Below are positions 1-8,783 of a DNA stretch of 64,000 nucleotides, piece by piece. The stretch is taken from assembly GCF_002026305.1 (NCBI RefSeq), contig NZ_MVAB01000001.1, positions 1,054,001-1,118,000 of the forward strand. The letters run 5' to 3'. This stretch comes from Vagococcus martis. GTDB lineage: Bacteria; Bacillota; Bacilli; Lactobacillales; Vagococcaceae. The notes beneath the pieces are model-generated. The model did not search any database. It was not told where the DNA came from and was given only the letters and a program-made list of their open reading frames with translations. Made by a program: the position numbers and the translations under genes. The first letter of the stretch is position 1. Every line of letters begins with the position of its first letter.

Positions 1-247
1 TTTCGTCACCAGTGTATTCATAAGCTAGCCATAACATCCCCGTCCAAAAACCATTTGTCCACTCGATATTTTTCATTTTCTCATAAAAACCATTTTTAGT
101 AGCAGGACTTGGATAGGTTTCACCAAATTTTTTAATGTTCTCATCTACTAAAGCCACTGCATGATCTAATGCACCTGTGATGTCTTTTTTAGATAATAAT
201 CCTGATCCATAATAACGTTGTGCATTTAATAAATCTTCTTTTATCAT
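1..247 (-). CDS. Glycoside hydrolase family 88 protein (unsaturated glucuronyl hydrolase), N-terminal part
   Basis: Only about 82 N-terminal residues are in the window; the gene runs off the left edge. They include a segment around residues 62-76 with the pattern EWTNGFWTGMLWLAYE, typical of GH88 unsaturated uronyl hydrolases (Ugl), which split unsaturated disaccharides from hyaluronate, chondroitin or similar polymers into an amino sugar and an unsaturated uronate. The ATG is preceded by GGAGAG at good spacing. No signal peptide is seen, so it is probably cytoplasmic and acts on disaccharides imported by a PTS encoded further left (inference). The product would feed the KduI/KduD/KdgK/Eda pathway encoded to the right. 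A sigma-54 promoter and a cre-like site lie just upstream. Family is fairly sure; exact substrate is unknown. Confidence 0.85.
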   Translation of the reverse strand, partial: MIKEDLLNAQRYYGSGLLSKKDITGALDHAVALVDENIKKFGETYPSPATKNGFYEKMKNIEWTNGFWTGMLWLAYEYTGDE

Positions 248-285
248 CGCCACTTCTCTCCTTTATTAGTCTCACTTTATATATA

Positions 286-301
286 GCAAGTAGCGTGCCA
301 A
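286..301 (-). promoter_or_regulatory. Sigma-54 (-24/-12) promoter of the GH88 gene
   Basis: On the minus strand the sequence is TTGGCACGCTACTTGC, matching TGGCAC-N5-TTGC exactly, with the invariant GG and GC 12 bp apart. It lies about 40 bp before the GH88 start. A LevR-type sigma-54 activator is encoded next door. Both the motif and the context support it. Confidence 0.88.
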
Positions 302-319
302 CTTTTTAAAACGCTTTAT

Positions 320-333
320 TGATAACGTTTTAA
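320..333 (-). promoter_or_regulatory. cre-like catabolite control site
   Basis: Minus-strand TTAAAACGTTATCA fits the CcpA consensus TGWAANCGNTNNCA with one mismatch (second base). It sits about 20 bp upstream of the -24 element, where CcpA could block activator-dependent initiation. It overlaps an inverted repeat (AAAACG...CGTTTT, 308-331) that could instead be the activator's upstream site. Confidence 0.5.
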
Positions 334-357
334 AAACGAGACATTGGATGTGTAACC

Positions 358-396
358 AAAAAAATTGGATTTACTTTATTAAAAAGTAAATCCAAT
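358..396 (-). terminator. Rho-independent terminator of the LevR-type regulator gene
   Basis: A 14-bp stem (364-377 with 383-396) overlaps the stop codon and is followed on the minus strand by a run of seven to eight T. It separates the regulator transcript from the GH88 promoter. Confidence 0.85.
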
Positions 397-3135
397 TAGA
401 TTTGCTTGAAACAATTGATGCAAGTATGATATTTCCCCTAAATCAACCGAGACATGATAGACTGACTCGAACTTTTCTAGTCCTTGTTTAATAACATTTA
501 TAAAATAGGAGTGATTTTTACTAAACTCTTCTTCATCCATTAAAGTGTTTTGAACATACTCTCTAGTAATCACACGCTCAATCATACAACTGATATGAAT
601 ATATAACGCTGTCTTCAAATTATTCGGAATTTTTATATCAAAAGCTTGTTCCCAATAATCAATCATCTCTGAAATTAACTCAATGGTTTTTTCTGGATTT
701 AAAATACTTAACATTGTAACCAAATTCTCTAATGACAAGGTCTTCATGACACCATTATTCAAATGTTGAATGTCTAATGGGTCTAAATAACGCTCAAATA
801 TCGTTGCCAAATGCTTGTATCCATCCTCAGATACCACATCATCAATCCCAATATATTTCACACCGTCAACTTGCGGATCGGCTGTGCCTAAAATGCCAAT
901 AATATCATAGCGATTAAACATCGTAGTATTGGTTTTCATTTTTTTCAGATGTGCATAATCGGATAAAACAAGTTGAATTGGCGTATTTTTAGGTAAATTT
1001 TCAGAAATGACTTCTTGTAATTTCTTGGCTGTCCCCATACCTGATTGGCACGAAATAATTAACGCTGGGACTTTTTTCTTATCCGGTTGGAACATCGAAT
1101 AGGTTGAAAAATGCTGACGAGAAGATTCTTTTCCAATCATTTCAATATGTTCATTATTCACAATTCTAAAACCAACATCTAGTGCTAGTTGAGTTGAGAC
1201 ATTGTTGATAATCACAATTGATCCGTCCACACGATGCTCGAGCGCTTCTTTTAAGTCTTGTGTATGACCAATATCAATCAATATAATCGTGCCATTGGCT
1301 GTTTCATGCAAGGAAAGGTAACGTTGCAGCTTCACGATAATCTCATTAAAACTCACATCTAATGACATATCAATTCCTTGATACACCTTTTGACCAATCA
1401 TAGCGTTCGTTGTTTCTGCTAGACTAGATGCCGTGCTTTTTCCATGGCAAATAATGACACCATTGATTTGTTCTTTGTGTTTCAATCGACGATAATAAGT
1501 AAAAATCATATTTAAAATCAAATAGTCCCACTCATTTAATTCAATATGGCCGATATTTGACATCTCTTTAAACAAATAAACAAATAAATCAACGGTATTC
1601 GTAACATACTCTAGCTTTTCTTTAAACAATTGATTGTACTGTTTTGCTCCATCGACTGCATACTCACTGTCTGATTCCCTAGCTAACAACAGCTCGATAA
1701 ATAATAATAAAATGTCACGTGTTTCTGGCAATACTTCGATTTGATGCGTTTCATACATCACACGACAAACCTCATCAATCATGGAAACTAACTTGATTTT
1801 TAATGGCTTGTCTATCAACGCTCGGTTATTAATTGATTTAAACTGTTCCTCTATTTTTTCAAACGACACATTAATCCAGTAATGCGAGTTAAGTTCTTCT
1901 CTCAAATATTGCTTACCAATGCTATCAAGCTCTCTATATAACACATCAAAAAACGTCGCAATCGATCGATAACTTGGGTCAATGACCATCCCAGTTGGTG
2001 TGATTTTTATTTTATCTTTTGGCGTTAAATCAATTGCTCGAAACGCTTCTTTTTTCATATTATCAGGCAAATCACTAATCGAAACCGTTAATTCTTCCCC
2101 TAAACCCTGACGAACAAAGGCATTACCACAAATGTAACGGATTAAATTTTGTAATTCTCCTACGTTTCCAACAAATTTATAAGCTAATAAAAAATGAAAT
2201 AGTGCATCTTCAATTAAAATATCTTTTTTCAGTAACAAAGCTTCTTGTCTAAAAAAATGATACAAGAATTCACGTTTTTCTCTAATACCACGACTTTCTA
2301 GTGATGGTACTTTCGCGACTATTGGGATACGTCTTGTGAATGTATCCAGCAAGTAATCATCCAATGTCTCAGTTGTCGCAAACATTAATCTCACATCTGC
2401 ATGTGACCATGTTTCGTTTTCTCCTACTGGCTTGTATTTTCCCTCATCAATAAAATAAAATAATTTCTCTTGATTTTCTGGTGTTAAACGATGGACTTCA
2501 TCTATAAACAACACACCTTTATCAGCTAATGCTAAAAGTCCCTTACTATCCTCATCGGCTCCTGTGAAACTTCCCTTTTTGTGTCCAAATAATTTAGAAG
2601 ATAATAATTCTGGATTATCTGCATATTCTGCACAGTTAAACGTAATTAAAGGTGCTGTTTCATCTAATAAATCCATTTGTTTTGCATAATCATAAAAGCG
2701 CTTAACTAAATATGTTTTCCCAGAACCTGTTGGCCCAGTTAAAAGAAACGGCATTCCTTTTGGTGGATAACTTAAAGCAATTTTCCCTTGCTTAATCACA
2801 TGATTCAAACTACTTTGACTGCCAATCAACTGATCAAATACATCGGTTTTATCTGACAATAATTCCTCAAAAGAGTCATAAACAGATTTGGATAATTCTT
2901 GATTTAAAAAATCTGAGACCAATTGTTTTGGCAAATAATAGACTGGTTTAGAATTAATTTTGATTAATTCACCTTCTTTAAACAAATTGTTTAAATGATG
3001 ATTAACAATATTTGTTTTCTTTCCTGTCACCTCAGATATATGATGAGTTGTTGCAAAGTCACATGATTCTTCATTTAATGTATCAACTAATTCAAATCCT
3101 TGTTCTAAAAGCAGTAAATAATTTACTTTATTCAT
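379..3135 (-). CDS. LevR-type sigma-54 activator with PRD and PTS-like domains
   Basis: A transcription activator of about 918 residues. Order: N-terminal HTH (about 1-75); AAA+ sigma-54 domain with Walker A GPTGSGKT (about 136), the sigma-54 contact loop GSFTGA (about 190) and Walker B VLFIDE; PRD1; an EIIA-Man-like domain with ICHGKSTA (about 560); an EIIB-like segment with IISCQSGMGTAKK that keeps the cysteine; and a C-terminal PRD2 with an IHISCMIERVI histidine region. In this family PTS phosphorylation of PRD and EII residues sets activity. The ATG at 3135 is preferred to an upstream GTG at 3144 because AGGGTGAT lies just before it. The likely target is the sigma-54 promoter at 286-301, in front of GH88 and probably a PTS beyond the edge (inference). 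Its own terminator overlaps the stop codon. Confidence 0.9.
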   Translation of the reverse strand: MNKVNYLLLLEQGFELVDTLNEESCDFATTHHISEVTGKKTNIVNHHLNNLFKEGELIKINSKPVYYLPKQLVSDFLNQELSKSVYDSFEELLSDKTDVFDQLIGSQSSLNHVIKQGKIALSYPPKGMPFLLTGPTGSGKTYLVKRFYDYAKQMDLLDETAPLITFNCAEYADNPELLSSKLFGHKKGSFTGADEDSKGLLALADKGVLFIDEVHRLTPENQEKLFYFIDEGKYKPVGENETWSHADVRLMFATTETLDDYLLDTFTRRIPIVAKVPSLESRGIREKREFLYHFFRQEALLLKKDILIEDALFHFLLAYKFVGNVGELQNLIRYICGNAFVRQGLGEELTVSISDLPDNMKKEAFRAIDLTPKDKIKITPTGMVIDPSYRSIATFFDVLYRELDSIGKQYLREELNSHYWINVSFEKIEEQFKSINNRALIDKPLKIKLVSMIDEVCRVMYETHQIEVLPETRDILLLFIELLLARESDSEYAVDGAKQYNQLFKEKLEYVTNTVDLFVYLFKEMSNIGHIELNEWDYLILNMIFTYYRRLKHKEQINGVIICHGKSTASSLAETTNAMIGQKVYQGIDMSLDVSFNEIIVKLQRYLSLHETANGTIILIDIGHTQDLKEALEHRVDGSIVIINNVSTQLALDVGFRIVNNEHIEMIGKESSRQHFSTYSMFQPDKKKVPALIISCQSGMGTAKKLQEVISENLPKNTPIQLVLSDYAHLKKMKTNTTMFNRYDIIGILGTADPQVDGVKYIGIDDVVSEDGYKHLATIFERYLDPLDIQHLNNGVMKTLSLENLVTMLSILNPEKTIELISEMIDYWEQAFDIKIPNNLKTALYIHISCMIERVITREYVQNTLMDEEEFSKNHSYFINVIKQGLEKFESVYHVSVDLGEISYLHQLFQANLIGFTF

Positions 3136-3165
3136 CCCTATCACCCTATACTCTGACTTTCTAGT

Positions 3166-3196
3166 AAAAAATCCACAAGATAATTATCTTGCGGAT
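3166..3196 (-). terminator. Terminator of the kdu/kdg operon
   Basis: The minus-strand hairpin ATCCGCAAGATA/TATCTTGTGGAT with a tiny loop is followed by TTTTTT. It lies after the F5/8-like gene and before the regulator. Confidence 0.8.
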
Positions 3197-3243
3197 ATGA
3201 TCTTTGGTAAAAAAATTATAGTTCATCCCAATCTATTTGTAAA

Positions 3244-4050
3244 TTACAAATCAAACTCTTGACTATATTCTTTTCCAAATACTTCAATTTGTGTTAACGC
3301 TGGAAACGGTGAGTCATCCTCATGTTTGATGAGATTTTTTAATGTCACACTCGTCACAACAGTTGATGGAATATCAAAAAACTGACGATCAAGAGCATTC
3401 GTTGTGTCAAGTACATATTCATCTCCTGTCGATAACTCTAAAGTCACACGTGTCCAGTAACTATCATGTGGATAATCTCCACGTAACACAAGCGCTACTT
3501 TATCAATTAATACTTCGCGTGCGAAATCAATCGTAATTTGTGCATCCGCTCGTTGATTAATTCCCCATGACTGATATGGATATGACCCATGATTTTCATT
3601 TGCGACAATTCCATCAATGGCATTTCTAGCAAAGAATGTTGAGTCATTACGTGTTTCCACATTTGCATAAGCATGAGGATAACCTTTCGAATCATCTTTT
3701 TGATCGTGCGAATTTTTAGCTAAATTTCTGTAGGCGTTGATTTCATCTATTGTCGGTAACCAGGCTTTAACAAAATGTCTAGTTCCTTTAAACACGTTTG
3801 GCGAATAAGCTAAACCTAACTTTTCATCTAAAATCACTTGATAGCGCCACGTGGTACCCTCTACATAAATCAAACTAGGCTCAATTGCTGCATCCATCTG
3901 TACCCACACTAGTTGATTTGGCTCACTTAAAGTTAACTCAAAATAATCTCCTAATTGATAGGGATAATTCTTAAAAACTAAGTAAGTCTCGCCTTTTCTA
4001 GAACGTTCTTGTTTTGTGGTTTCTTTATTTTTTAACGATAAGGTTAACAT
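3244..4050 (-). CDS. F5/8-type (discoidin-like) carbohydrate-binding protein of the kdg operon
   Basis: A 268-aa protein with no signal peptide or membrane segment. The C-terminal half (about 125-265) has the pattern of a galactose-binding/F5-8 type C fold: an ARNAIDG start, a YPYQSWGINQRADAQITIDF core strand, and strands with DKVALVLRGDYPHDSYW. The N-terminal half is rich in strand-like segments and not recognised. It is the last gene of the kduI-kduD-MFS-eda-kdgK operon, 16 bp after kdgK and just before a terminator. A cytosolic binding protein in a uronate operon suggests a sugar-binding or unrecognised enzymatic role (inference). No catalytic motif was found. Confidence 0.7.
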   Translation of the reverse strand: MLTLSLKNKETTKQERSRKGETYLVFKNYPYQLGDYFELTLSEPNQLVWVQMDAAIEPSLIYVEGTTWRYQVILDEKLGLAYSPNVFKGTRHFVKAWLPTIDEINAYRNLAKNSHDQKDDSKGYPHAYANVETRNDSTFFARNAIDGIVANENHGSYPYQSWGINQRADAQITIDFAREVLIDKVALVLRGDYPHDSYWTRVTLELSTGDEYVLDTTNALDRQFFDIPSTVVTSVTLKNLIKHEDDSPFPALTQIEVFGKEYSQEFDL

Positions 4051-4066
4051 GTTCTCATCCTTTCAA

Positions 4067-5080
4067 TTAACGATTTATTTTACTTGAATCACTATTGATA
4101 AACTGCTCAACTTCATCTTTTGAAATATATAACGAATCTCCTGAATAGGTATGTTTTAATACAGACATACCAGTAGCAAACTCTATACTGTGCTGTGGAT
4201 CATCTTGTGTGAGTAACCTATGTAACATACCAGAAGAAAATGCATCTCCCCCACCAATTCGGTCAACAATATACGGTATATGGAAATTTCTTGATTGATA
4301 CAGATGACCATCGAACCACAAATTACCTTGAAGGTAGTTTTCATCAGTTGATATCACGTCACGTGTTGTCGAATAAATCACTGAAATATTTGGATACATC
4401 TCTTGTATTTTTTGACTATAATAAGTCAATTCATCGACAAGTGACGCTGCGTCTTCAAGTGGTGTGATACCGAGTAAATTGATGGCATCTAGTTTACCCG
4501 CAGAAAAAATATCAACAAACGGTAAGACTTTTTTATAAACATTTGATGCTTTTTCTAACGACCATAATTTTGCACGATAATTACTGTCAAAAGAAACTGT
4601 TACACCGCGTTCTTTTGCTCGTTTCATCAAATTACATGTTATAGTCACTAAATCCTCACTTAATGCAGGTGTGATTCCAGACACATGGAACAAGTCTACT
4701 CCGTCAAACATCGTATCATCTGCCCACATCGTCTCTCTTAGTTCTGCTAAACTTGAGTGCTTTCTGTCATATACCACACTAGTTGCTCTAGGACCTGCTC
4801 CTACTTCAACAAAATAAGCACCTAATCTGTCTCCAAAATAATAAACATCTGAGGTAGCCACACCATATTTATGAAAATGTTGTAATGCTCCTTGACCTAA
4901 TGGGTTTTTGGGAACTACCGACAAAAGTGACACATCATGAGATAACCCACTTAGACCAATACTCACATTGGCTTCACTGCCACCATAATGGAAAAAAAGT
5001 CGTGAGCTATCTTCTAAGTGTTGACCTTTTTCAGTTGAATAACGAATTAATATTTCACCTAATGTGACAACTTTTCCCAT
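4067..5080 (-). CDS. kdgK: 2-dehydro-3-deoxygluconokinase (KDG kinase, PfkB family)
   Basis: 337 aa, normal length for the family. The PfkB signature near the C-terminus (DRIGGGDAFSSG, about 266-277) holds the catalytic aspartate and anion hole; the N-terminal GGSEANVSIGLSGL matches the substrate-binding GG(S/A)xxN motif. It phosphorylates KDG to KDPG with ATP in the cytoplasm. The gene starts 1 bp after the aldolase stop, so the two are in one transcript and give KDG -> KDPG -> pyruvate plus glyceraldehyde-3-phosphate. Substrate is assigned from family and context (kduD, kduI, eda). Confidence 0.9.
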   Translation of the reverse strand: MGKVVTLGEILIRYSTEKGQHLEDSSRLFFHYGGSEANVSIGLSGLSHDVSLLSVVPKNPLGQGALQHFHKYGVATSDVYYFGDRLGAYFVEVGAGPRATSVVYDRKHSSLAELRETMWADDTMFDGVDLFHVSGITPALSEDLVTITCNLMKRAKERGVTVSFDSNYRAKLWSLEKASNVYKKVLPFVDIFSAGKLDAINLLGITPLEDAASLVDELTYYSQKIQEMYPNISVIYSTTRDVISTDENYLQGNLWFDGHLYQSRNFHIPYIVDRIGGGDAFSSGMLHRLLTQDDPQHSIEFATGMSVLKHTYSGDSLYISKDEVEQFINSDSSKINR

Positions 5081-5081
5081 G

Positions 5082-5732
5082 CTAGTTCCCTCTTATTTCA
5101 TTTAGTTTTTTCACGTAAGTCTGAGCATTCTCAGTCACCACGTCATAATTATCTCCAGTTAATCCTTTAGTTAGATTGCTACCAATTCCAACAGCAAGCA
5201 CACCATTATCAAACCATTCTTGCATGTTATCTAAACTCACACCACCAGTTGGCATTAAATTCACATGAGGAAGTGGTCCTTTCACGTCTTTAATAAAGCG
5301 TGGTCCCACAATATCTCCAGGAAACACTTTAATAATATCAACTCCATAAGCTAATGCTGTATTAATTTCAGTAATAGACATACATCCAGGTAAATAAGGT
5401 ATCTGATACAAATTACATATTTGAGCTACATCGGCATCAAATGATGGACTCACGATAAAATCGGCACCTGATAAAATAGCTAATCTAGCTGTCGTCACAT
5501 CTAAAACGGTACCAGCACCAATTACAACCGAATCATTTTCTTTGTATTCTTGTGCTAAGTCTTCAATCACACCACTCGCATTTGGTGTCGTATACGCCAC
5601 TTCAATAGCTTTAATATCACCTGCAACTGTTGCTTTTGAAATATTAACACCATCTTCTTTTGAGTTTCCACGAATCACGGCTACTAACCCACATTGTTGT
5701 AATTTTGATAATACTTGTACTTTTTTCATCAA
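5082..5732 (-). CDS. eda: KDPG aldolase (2-dehydro-3-deoxy-6-phosphogluconate aldolase)
   Basis: A class I aldolase of 216 aa (usual about 205-215). Visible family features are VAVIRG near the N-terminus, IEVAYTTP with the catalytic glutamate (about 44-50), GAGTVLD, the Schiff-base lysine in DIIKVFPG (about 134) and PTGGV near the phosphate site. It splits KDPG into pyruvate and glyceraldehyde-3-phosphate. The start overlaps the MFS transporter stop by 4 bp (ATGA), implying translational coupling. A KHG/KDPG dual specificity is possible. Confidence 0.92.
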   Translation of the reverse strand: MMKKVQVLSKLQQCGLVAVIRGNSKEDGVNISKATVAGDIKAIEVAYTTPNASGVIEDLAQEYKENDSVVIGAGTVLDVTTARLAILSGADFIVSPSFDADVAQICNLYQIPYLPGCMSITEINTALAYGVDIIKVFPGDIVGPRFIKDVKGPLPHVNLMPTGGVSLDNMQEWFDNGVLAVGIGSNLTKGLTGDNYDVVTENAQTYVKKLNEIRGN

Positions 5733-6916
5733 ATTTCCTCTTTTCTTTGATTAACAAATTGGTACCAAAAGACACCTAATAACATCATAAAAATGGCTAA
5801 TATAATAGCTGCCATGCCCCAGAATATGGTAAATGTTTGAGCAAGATACCCTGTAACGATTGGCATGGTGATGCCACCTAATCCACCAATCACTAATATC
5901 CAACCTAATGACATTGGATGTTTTTTAATGGATGAGCCTGCTATTGTCATAGCTGTTGGATAAATCCCACCCATTGAAATACCTAAACCTAATACTGATA
6001 CTAAAATCATGGGGACACTGTTACTTGCAAGTAATAGCCCATAAAAAATGGCACTGCCAATACTAATAAGAGTAATCAATGTTCCCCGTGACAGGCGACT
6101 ACCTAAGAAAACACAACCTAATCGACCAATTAAAATTCCTACCCATAATAACGATGAAATCATTTGAGATTGTTGGATAGTTAATAAATCAGACTGAATA
6201 AAATATGTCACCAACCAGCCTGTGATAGCAGATTCTGCACACAGATAGAAAAAGATAATGATAATCGTATTCCAAAACAGTGAATCTTTAAAAAACGAAT
6301 AATCTTTTTCTTTAGTTGTTTGATCTTTTGCTAAGATGTCTCCTTCAATTGGCATATTAAAAAACATCATTTGAGAGACTACAATCAATCCTATAATTCC
6401 TACTAATAACCAACGCCATCCATTTAACCCAAATAACTGACCAAATAGAATCACTAAAAATGGCGATAACAACGCCCCAATTGCAAATAAACTATGTAAA
6501 AAATTTAATGCTGAAGGGTTACTATCTGTAATATCATTGACCGTCTTATTGTTGAAATTTGAAATACTTCCTCGACTAATTCCGGTAAAGAAAAAAGCAA
6601 ATAAAAGTACCAATGGTGTTCCTACACCAATTATTAATAAAAAACCAATAATTACAAAACTACTTAAAAACAAAATCGATTTTTTCCGGCCATAATACAG
6701 CGGTAATATTCCAGCCACAAAACCAGCAATCAGATTCCCAGCTTGATGACTCGATAACAACATCCCACTGACTGTTTCGTTTAATGAATAAGCGTCACTC
6801 AATAACGGTAAAATCGACCCAAATACCATTGAGTACAACCCATTAACAAAAAATATAAAGAAACAACACCATAAAATATACTTATCAACTGCATTTAACT
6901 GTTTATAAAACGTCAT
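5729..6916 (-). CDS. MFS transporter, probably for uronates or KDG
   Basis: 395 aa with about 12 hydrophobic segments and the MFS loop 2-3 motif in degenerate form (GILPLYYGRKKSI, about 70-82). It resembles the fucose/glucose-type (FHS-like) branch more than drug exporters. It lies between kduD and eda and overlaps eda by 4 bp, so it most likely imports a monosaccharide intermediate of the pathway, such as KDG or a unsaturated uronate. That substrate is inference. A terminator-like hairpin just upstream may lower its expression relative to kduID. Confidence 0.8.
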   Translation of the reverse strand: MTFYKQLNAVDKYILWCCFFIFFVNGLYSMVFGSILPLLSDAYSLNETVSGMLLSSHQAGNLIAGFVAGILPLYYGRKKSILFLSSFVIIGFLLIIGVGTPLVLLFAFFFTGISRGSISNFNNKTVNDITDSNPSALNFLHSLFAIGALLSPFLVILFGQLFGLNGWRWLLVGIIGLIVVSQMMFFNMPIEGDILAKDQTTKEKDYSFFKDSLFWNTIIIIFFYLCAESAITGWLVTYFIQSDLLTIQQSQMISSLLWVGILIGRLGCVFLGSRLSRGTLITLISIGSAIFYGLLLASNSVPMILVSVLGLGISMGGIYPTAMTIAGSSIKKHPMSLGWILVIGGLGGITMPIVTGYLAQTFTIFWGMAAIILAIFMMLLGVFWYQFVNQRKEEI

Positions 6917-6949
6917 TTTTTCTACTCTCTACCATCTTTCTATTTAAAA

Positions 6950-6978
6950 TAAAAAAGTAGCACGAGAATCGTGCTACT
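6950..6978 (-). terminator. Internal terminator or attenuator between kduD and the MFS gene
   Basis: Minus strand AGTAGCACGA-TTC-TCGTGCTACT followed by TTTTTTATTTT. It looks like a full intrinsic terminator inside an otherwise collinear operon, so it either splits two units or sets relative expression. Confidence 0.75.
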
Positions 6979-6985
6979 CGCGTGA

Positions 6986-7777
6986 TTAAGGCTGTTTTCC
7001 TATATACGCTAAAATTCCACCGTCCACATATAAAATGTGTCCGTTAACAAAATCAGATGCTTCAGATGCTAAGAAGACTGCTGATCCTTGTAAATCTTCA
7101 ACCGTTCCCCAACGTGCAGCTGGTGTTTTGGCAATAATAAAGTCATTAAATGGATGACCTTCTTCACGTAATGGAGCTGTTTGAGGTGTGGCAATATAAC
7201 CAGGCCCAATTCCATTACATTGGATGTTATGTTCACCAAATTCTGAACAAATGTTTTTCGTTAACATTTTTAATCCGCCTTTAGCAGCCGCATAAGCACT
7301 GACTGTTTCACGTCCTAATTCACTCATCATTGAGCAGATATTAATAATTTTGCCATGACCTTTTTTAATCATGCCCGGTAACACAGCTTTCGACATAATA
7401 AATGGACCATTTAAGTCAATATCAATGACTTGTCTAAAGTCTTCTACTGACATGTCTAACATTGGAATACGTTTGATGATTCCAGCATTGTTTACTAAAA
7501 TATCAATCGTTCCAACTTCTTCTTCTATTTGTTTAACTGCTGCTTTCACTGCTGTTTCATCTGTTACATCAAATACATACCCTTTTGCGTCAATTCCTGC
7601 TGCTTTATAGTTTTCAGCACCTTGAGCCACTGATTCTTCATTGATACTGTTATATACAATCGTTGTGCCTGCTTCATGTAAGGCTTGAGCGATACCAAAA
7701 CCAATACCGTAAATCCCACCTGTTACTAAAGCAACTTTTCCATCTAGTCTAAATGAATCCATTGAAAATTTTGTCAT
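6986..7777 (-). CDS. kduD: 2-deoxy-D-gluconate / 5-keto-4-deoxyuronate reductase KduD (SDR family)
   Basis: A classical SDR of 263 aa: cofactor motif TGGIYGIGFGIA (about 20-31), NNAGI (about 97), catalytic serine in INICSMMSE and the YAAAK active-site pair (about 163-167). In pectin and glycosaminoglycan catabolism KduD reduces 2,5-diketo-3-deoxygluconate (DKII) to KDG with NADH. It is 14 bp downstream of kduI, the preceding enzyme, which makes the call stronger than the fold alone would. Confidence 0.88.
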   Translation of the reverse strand: MTKFSMDSFRLDGKVALVTGGIYGIGFGIAQALHEAGTTIVYNSINEESVAQGAENYKAAGIDAKGYVFDVTDETAVKAAVKQIEEEVGTIDILVNNAGIIKRIPMLDMSVEDFRQVIDIDLNGPFIMSKAVLPGMIKKGHGKIINICSMMSELGRETVSAYAAAKGGLKMLTKNICSEFGEHNIQCNGIGPGYIATPQTAPLREEGHPFNDFIIAKTPAARWGTVEDLQGSAVFLASEASDFVNGHILYVDGGILAYIGKQP

Positions 7778-7791
7778 TTTCTACACCCCTA

Positions 7792-8628
7792 TTATTTTAA
7801 GTCATCCATAGCGACCATATCCATGTCACCATATGTGATGTTTTCGCCACACATTGCCCAGATAAATGTATAATCTGCTGTTCCTACACCTGTATGGATT
7901 GACCAACTTGGTGAAATGGTTGCTTGTTCGTTACCCATTACTAAATGTTTTGTTTCATCTGGTTTACCCATAAAATGGAAAACTTTTGTATCTGGATCCA
8001 TATCAAAGTATAGATAAGTTTCCATACGACGTTCATGTGTATGACATGGCATAGTGTTCCATGCTGATCCTTCAGCTAAAATCGTGTACCCCATTTGTAA
8101 TTGACAACTTTCACAAACGTTTGGATGAATATATTGATAGATTTTACGTTTGTTTAATGTTGTTGATTCACCAGTTTCCATCGGTGTGATATTATCAATA
8201 CTAATTTTCACATTTGGGTAAATTTTATGCGCTGGTACTGATACACAATAGAATTTCGCTGGATTACTTGCATCATCTGATTTGAATTGTACTTGTTTTG
8301 TTTCTTTACCTATATAGTAACCATCTTGTTTCTTCATAGGTTCTTCTGTGCCATTGATAATGATTGAACCAGGTCCACCAATATTAATCACGCCTAATTC
8401 ACGACGCTCTAGAAAATAATCAACACCTAATTCTGTTGATAGTTTAATTTCTAATGTTTCATCAGTTGGTGTTACACCACCAAAAATCATGCGATCATTA
8501 TGTGTGTAAGTGAGTAATACTTCTCCTGGGACAAATAACTTTTCAACTAAAAACTCTTCTCTTAGTTGTTCTGTTGAAAAATGACGAATCATTTCTGGAC
8601 TGCTTCCGTATCTTGTTTCCATCTTCAT
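7792..8628 (-). CDS. kduI: 5-keto-4-deoxyuronate isomerase (4-deoxy-L-threo-5-hexosulose-uronate ketol-isomerase)
   Basis: 278 aa, the normal KduI length. The cupin zinc site shows as PCHTHERRMETYLYFDM (about 193-208), with a further conserved histidine in SPSWSIHTGVGT. It isomerises 5-keto-4-deoxyuronate (DKI) to DKII, the substrate of KduD. It is the first gene of the operon: no gene precedes it for 150 bp, and two 13-bp palindromic sites sit 15-48 bp before the start, matching those in front of the IclR-family gene at 16265-17035. Confidence 0.93.
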   Translation of the reverse strand: MKMETRYGSSPEMIRHFSTEQLREEFLVEKLFVPGEVLLTYTHNDRMIFGGVTPTDETLEIKLSTELGVDYFLERRELGVINIGGPGSIIINGTEEPMKKQDGYYIGKETKQVQFKSDDASNPAKFYCVSVPAHKIYPNVKISIDNITPMETGESTTLNKRKIYQYIHPNVCESCQLQMGYTILAEGSAWNTMPCHTHERRMETYLYFDMDPDTKVFHFMGKPDETKHLVMGNEQATISPSWSIHTGVGTADYTFIWAMCGENITYGDMDMVAMDDLK

Positions 8629-8643
8629 GCTAAATTACCCCTT

Positions 8644-8676
8644 TTCTTATTTGGAAATAATATTTCTTATTAAGAA
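8644..8676 (-). promoter_or_regulatory. Paired 13-bp operators, probably for the IclR-family repressor
   Basis: TTCTTATTTGGAA (8644-8656) and TTCTTATTAAGAA (8664-8676) start 20 bp apart. Each differs by one base from TTCTTATTAGGAA, which forms the repeat upstream of the IclR gene. This spacing of about two helical turns is what a dimer-of-dimers regulator would use. Confidence 0.65.
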
Positions 8677-8732
8677 ATTTATAAATTAATTATAGCGACT
8701 AAACAAAAAAATTGCAACCATTTTCATTAAAA

Positions 8733-8773
8733 TAAAAAAAGTACACAATCAAGAAAAATCTTGATTGTGTACT
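8733..8773 (-). terminator. Terminator of the WxL cluster
   Basis: A 14-bp stem (8740-8753 with 8760-8773) with an AT loop is followed on the minus strand by a run of seven T. It closes the transcript of the surface-protein cluster, upstream of the kdu promoter. Confidence 0.88.
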
Positions 8774-8783
8774 ACAGTGATGC

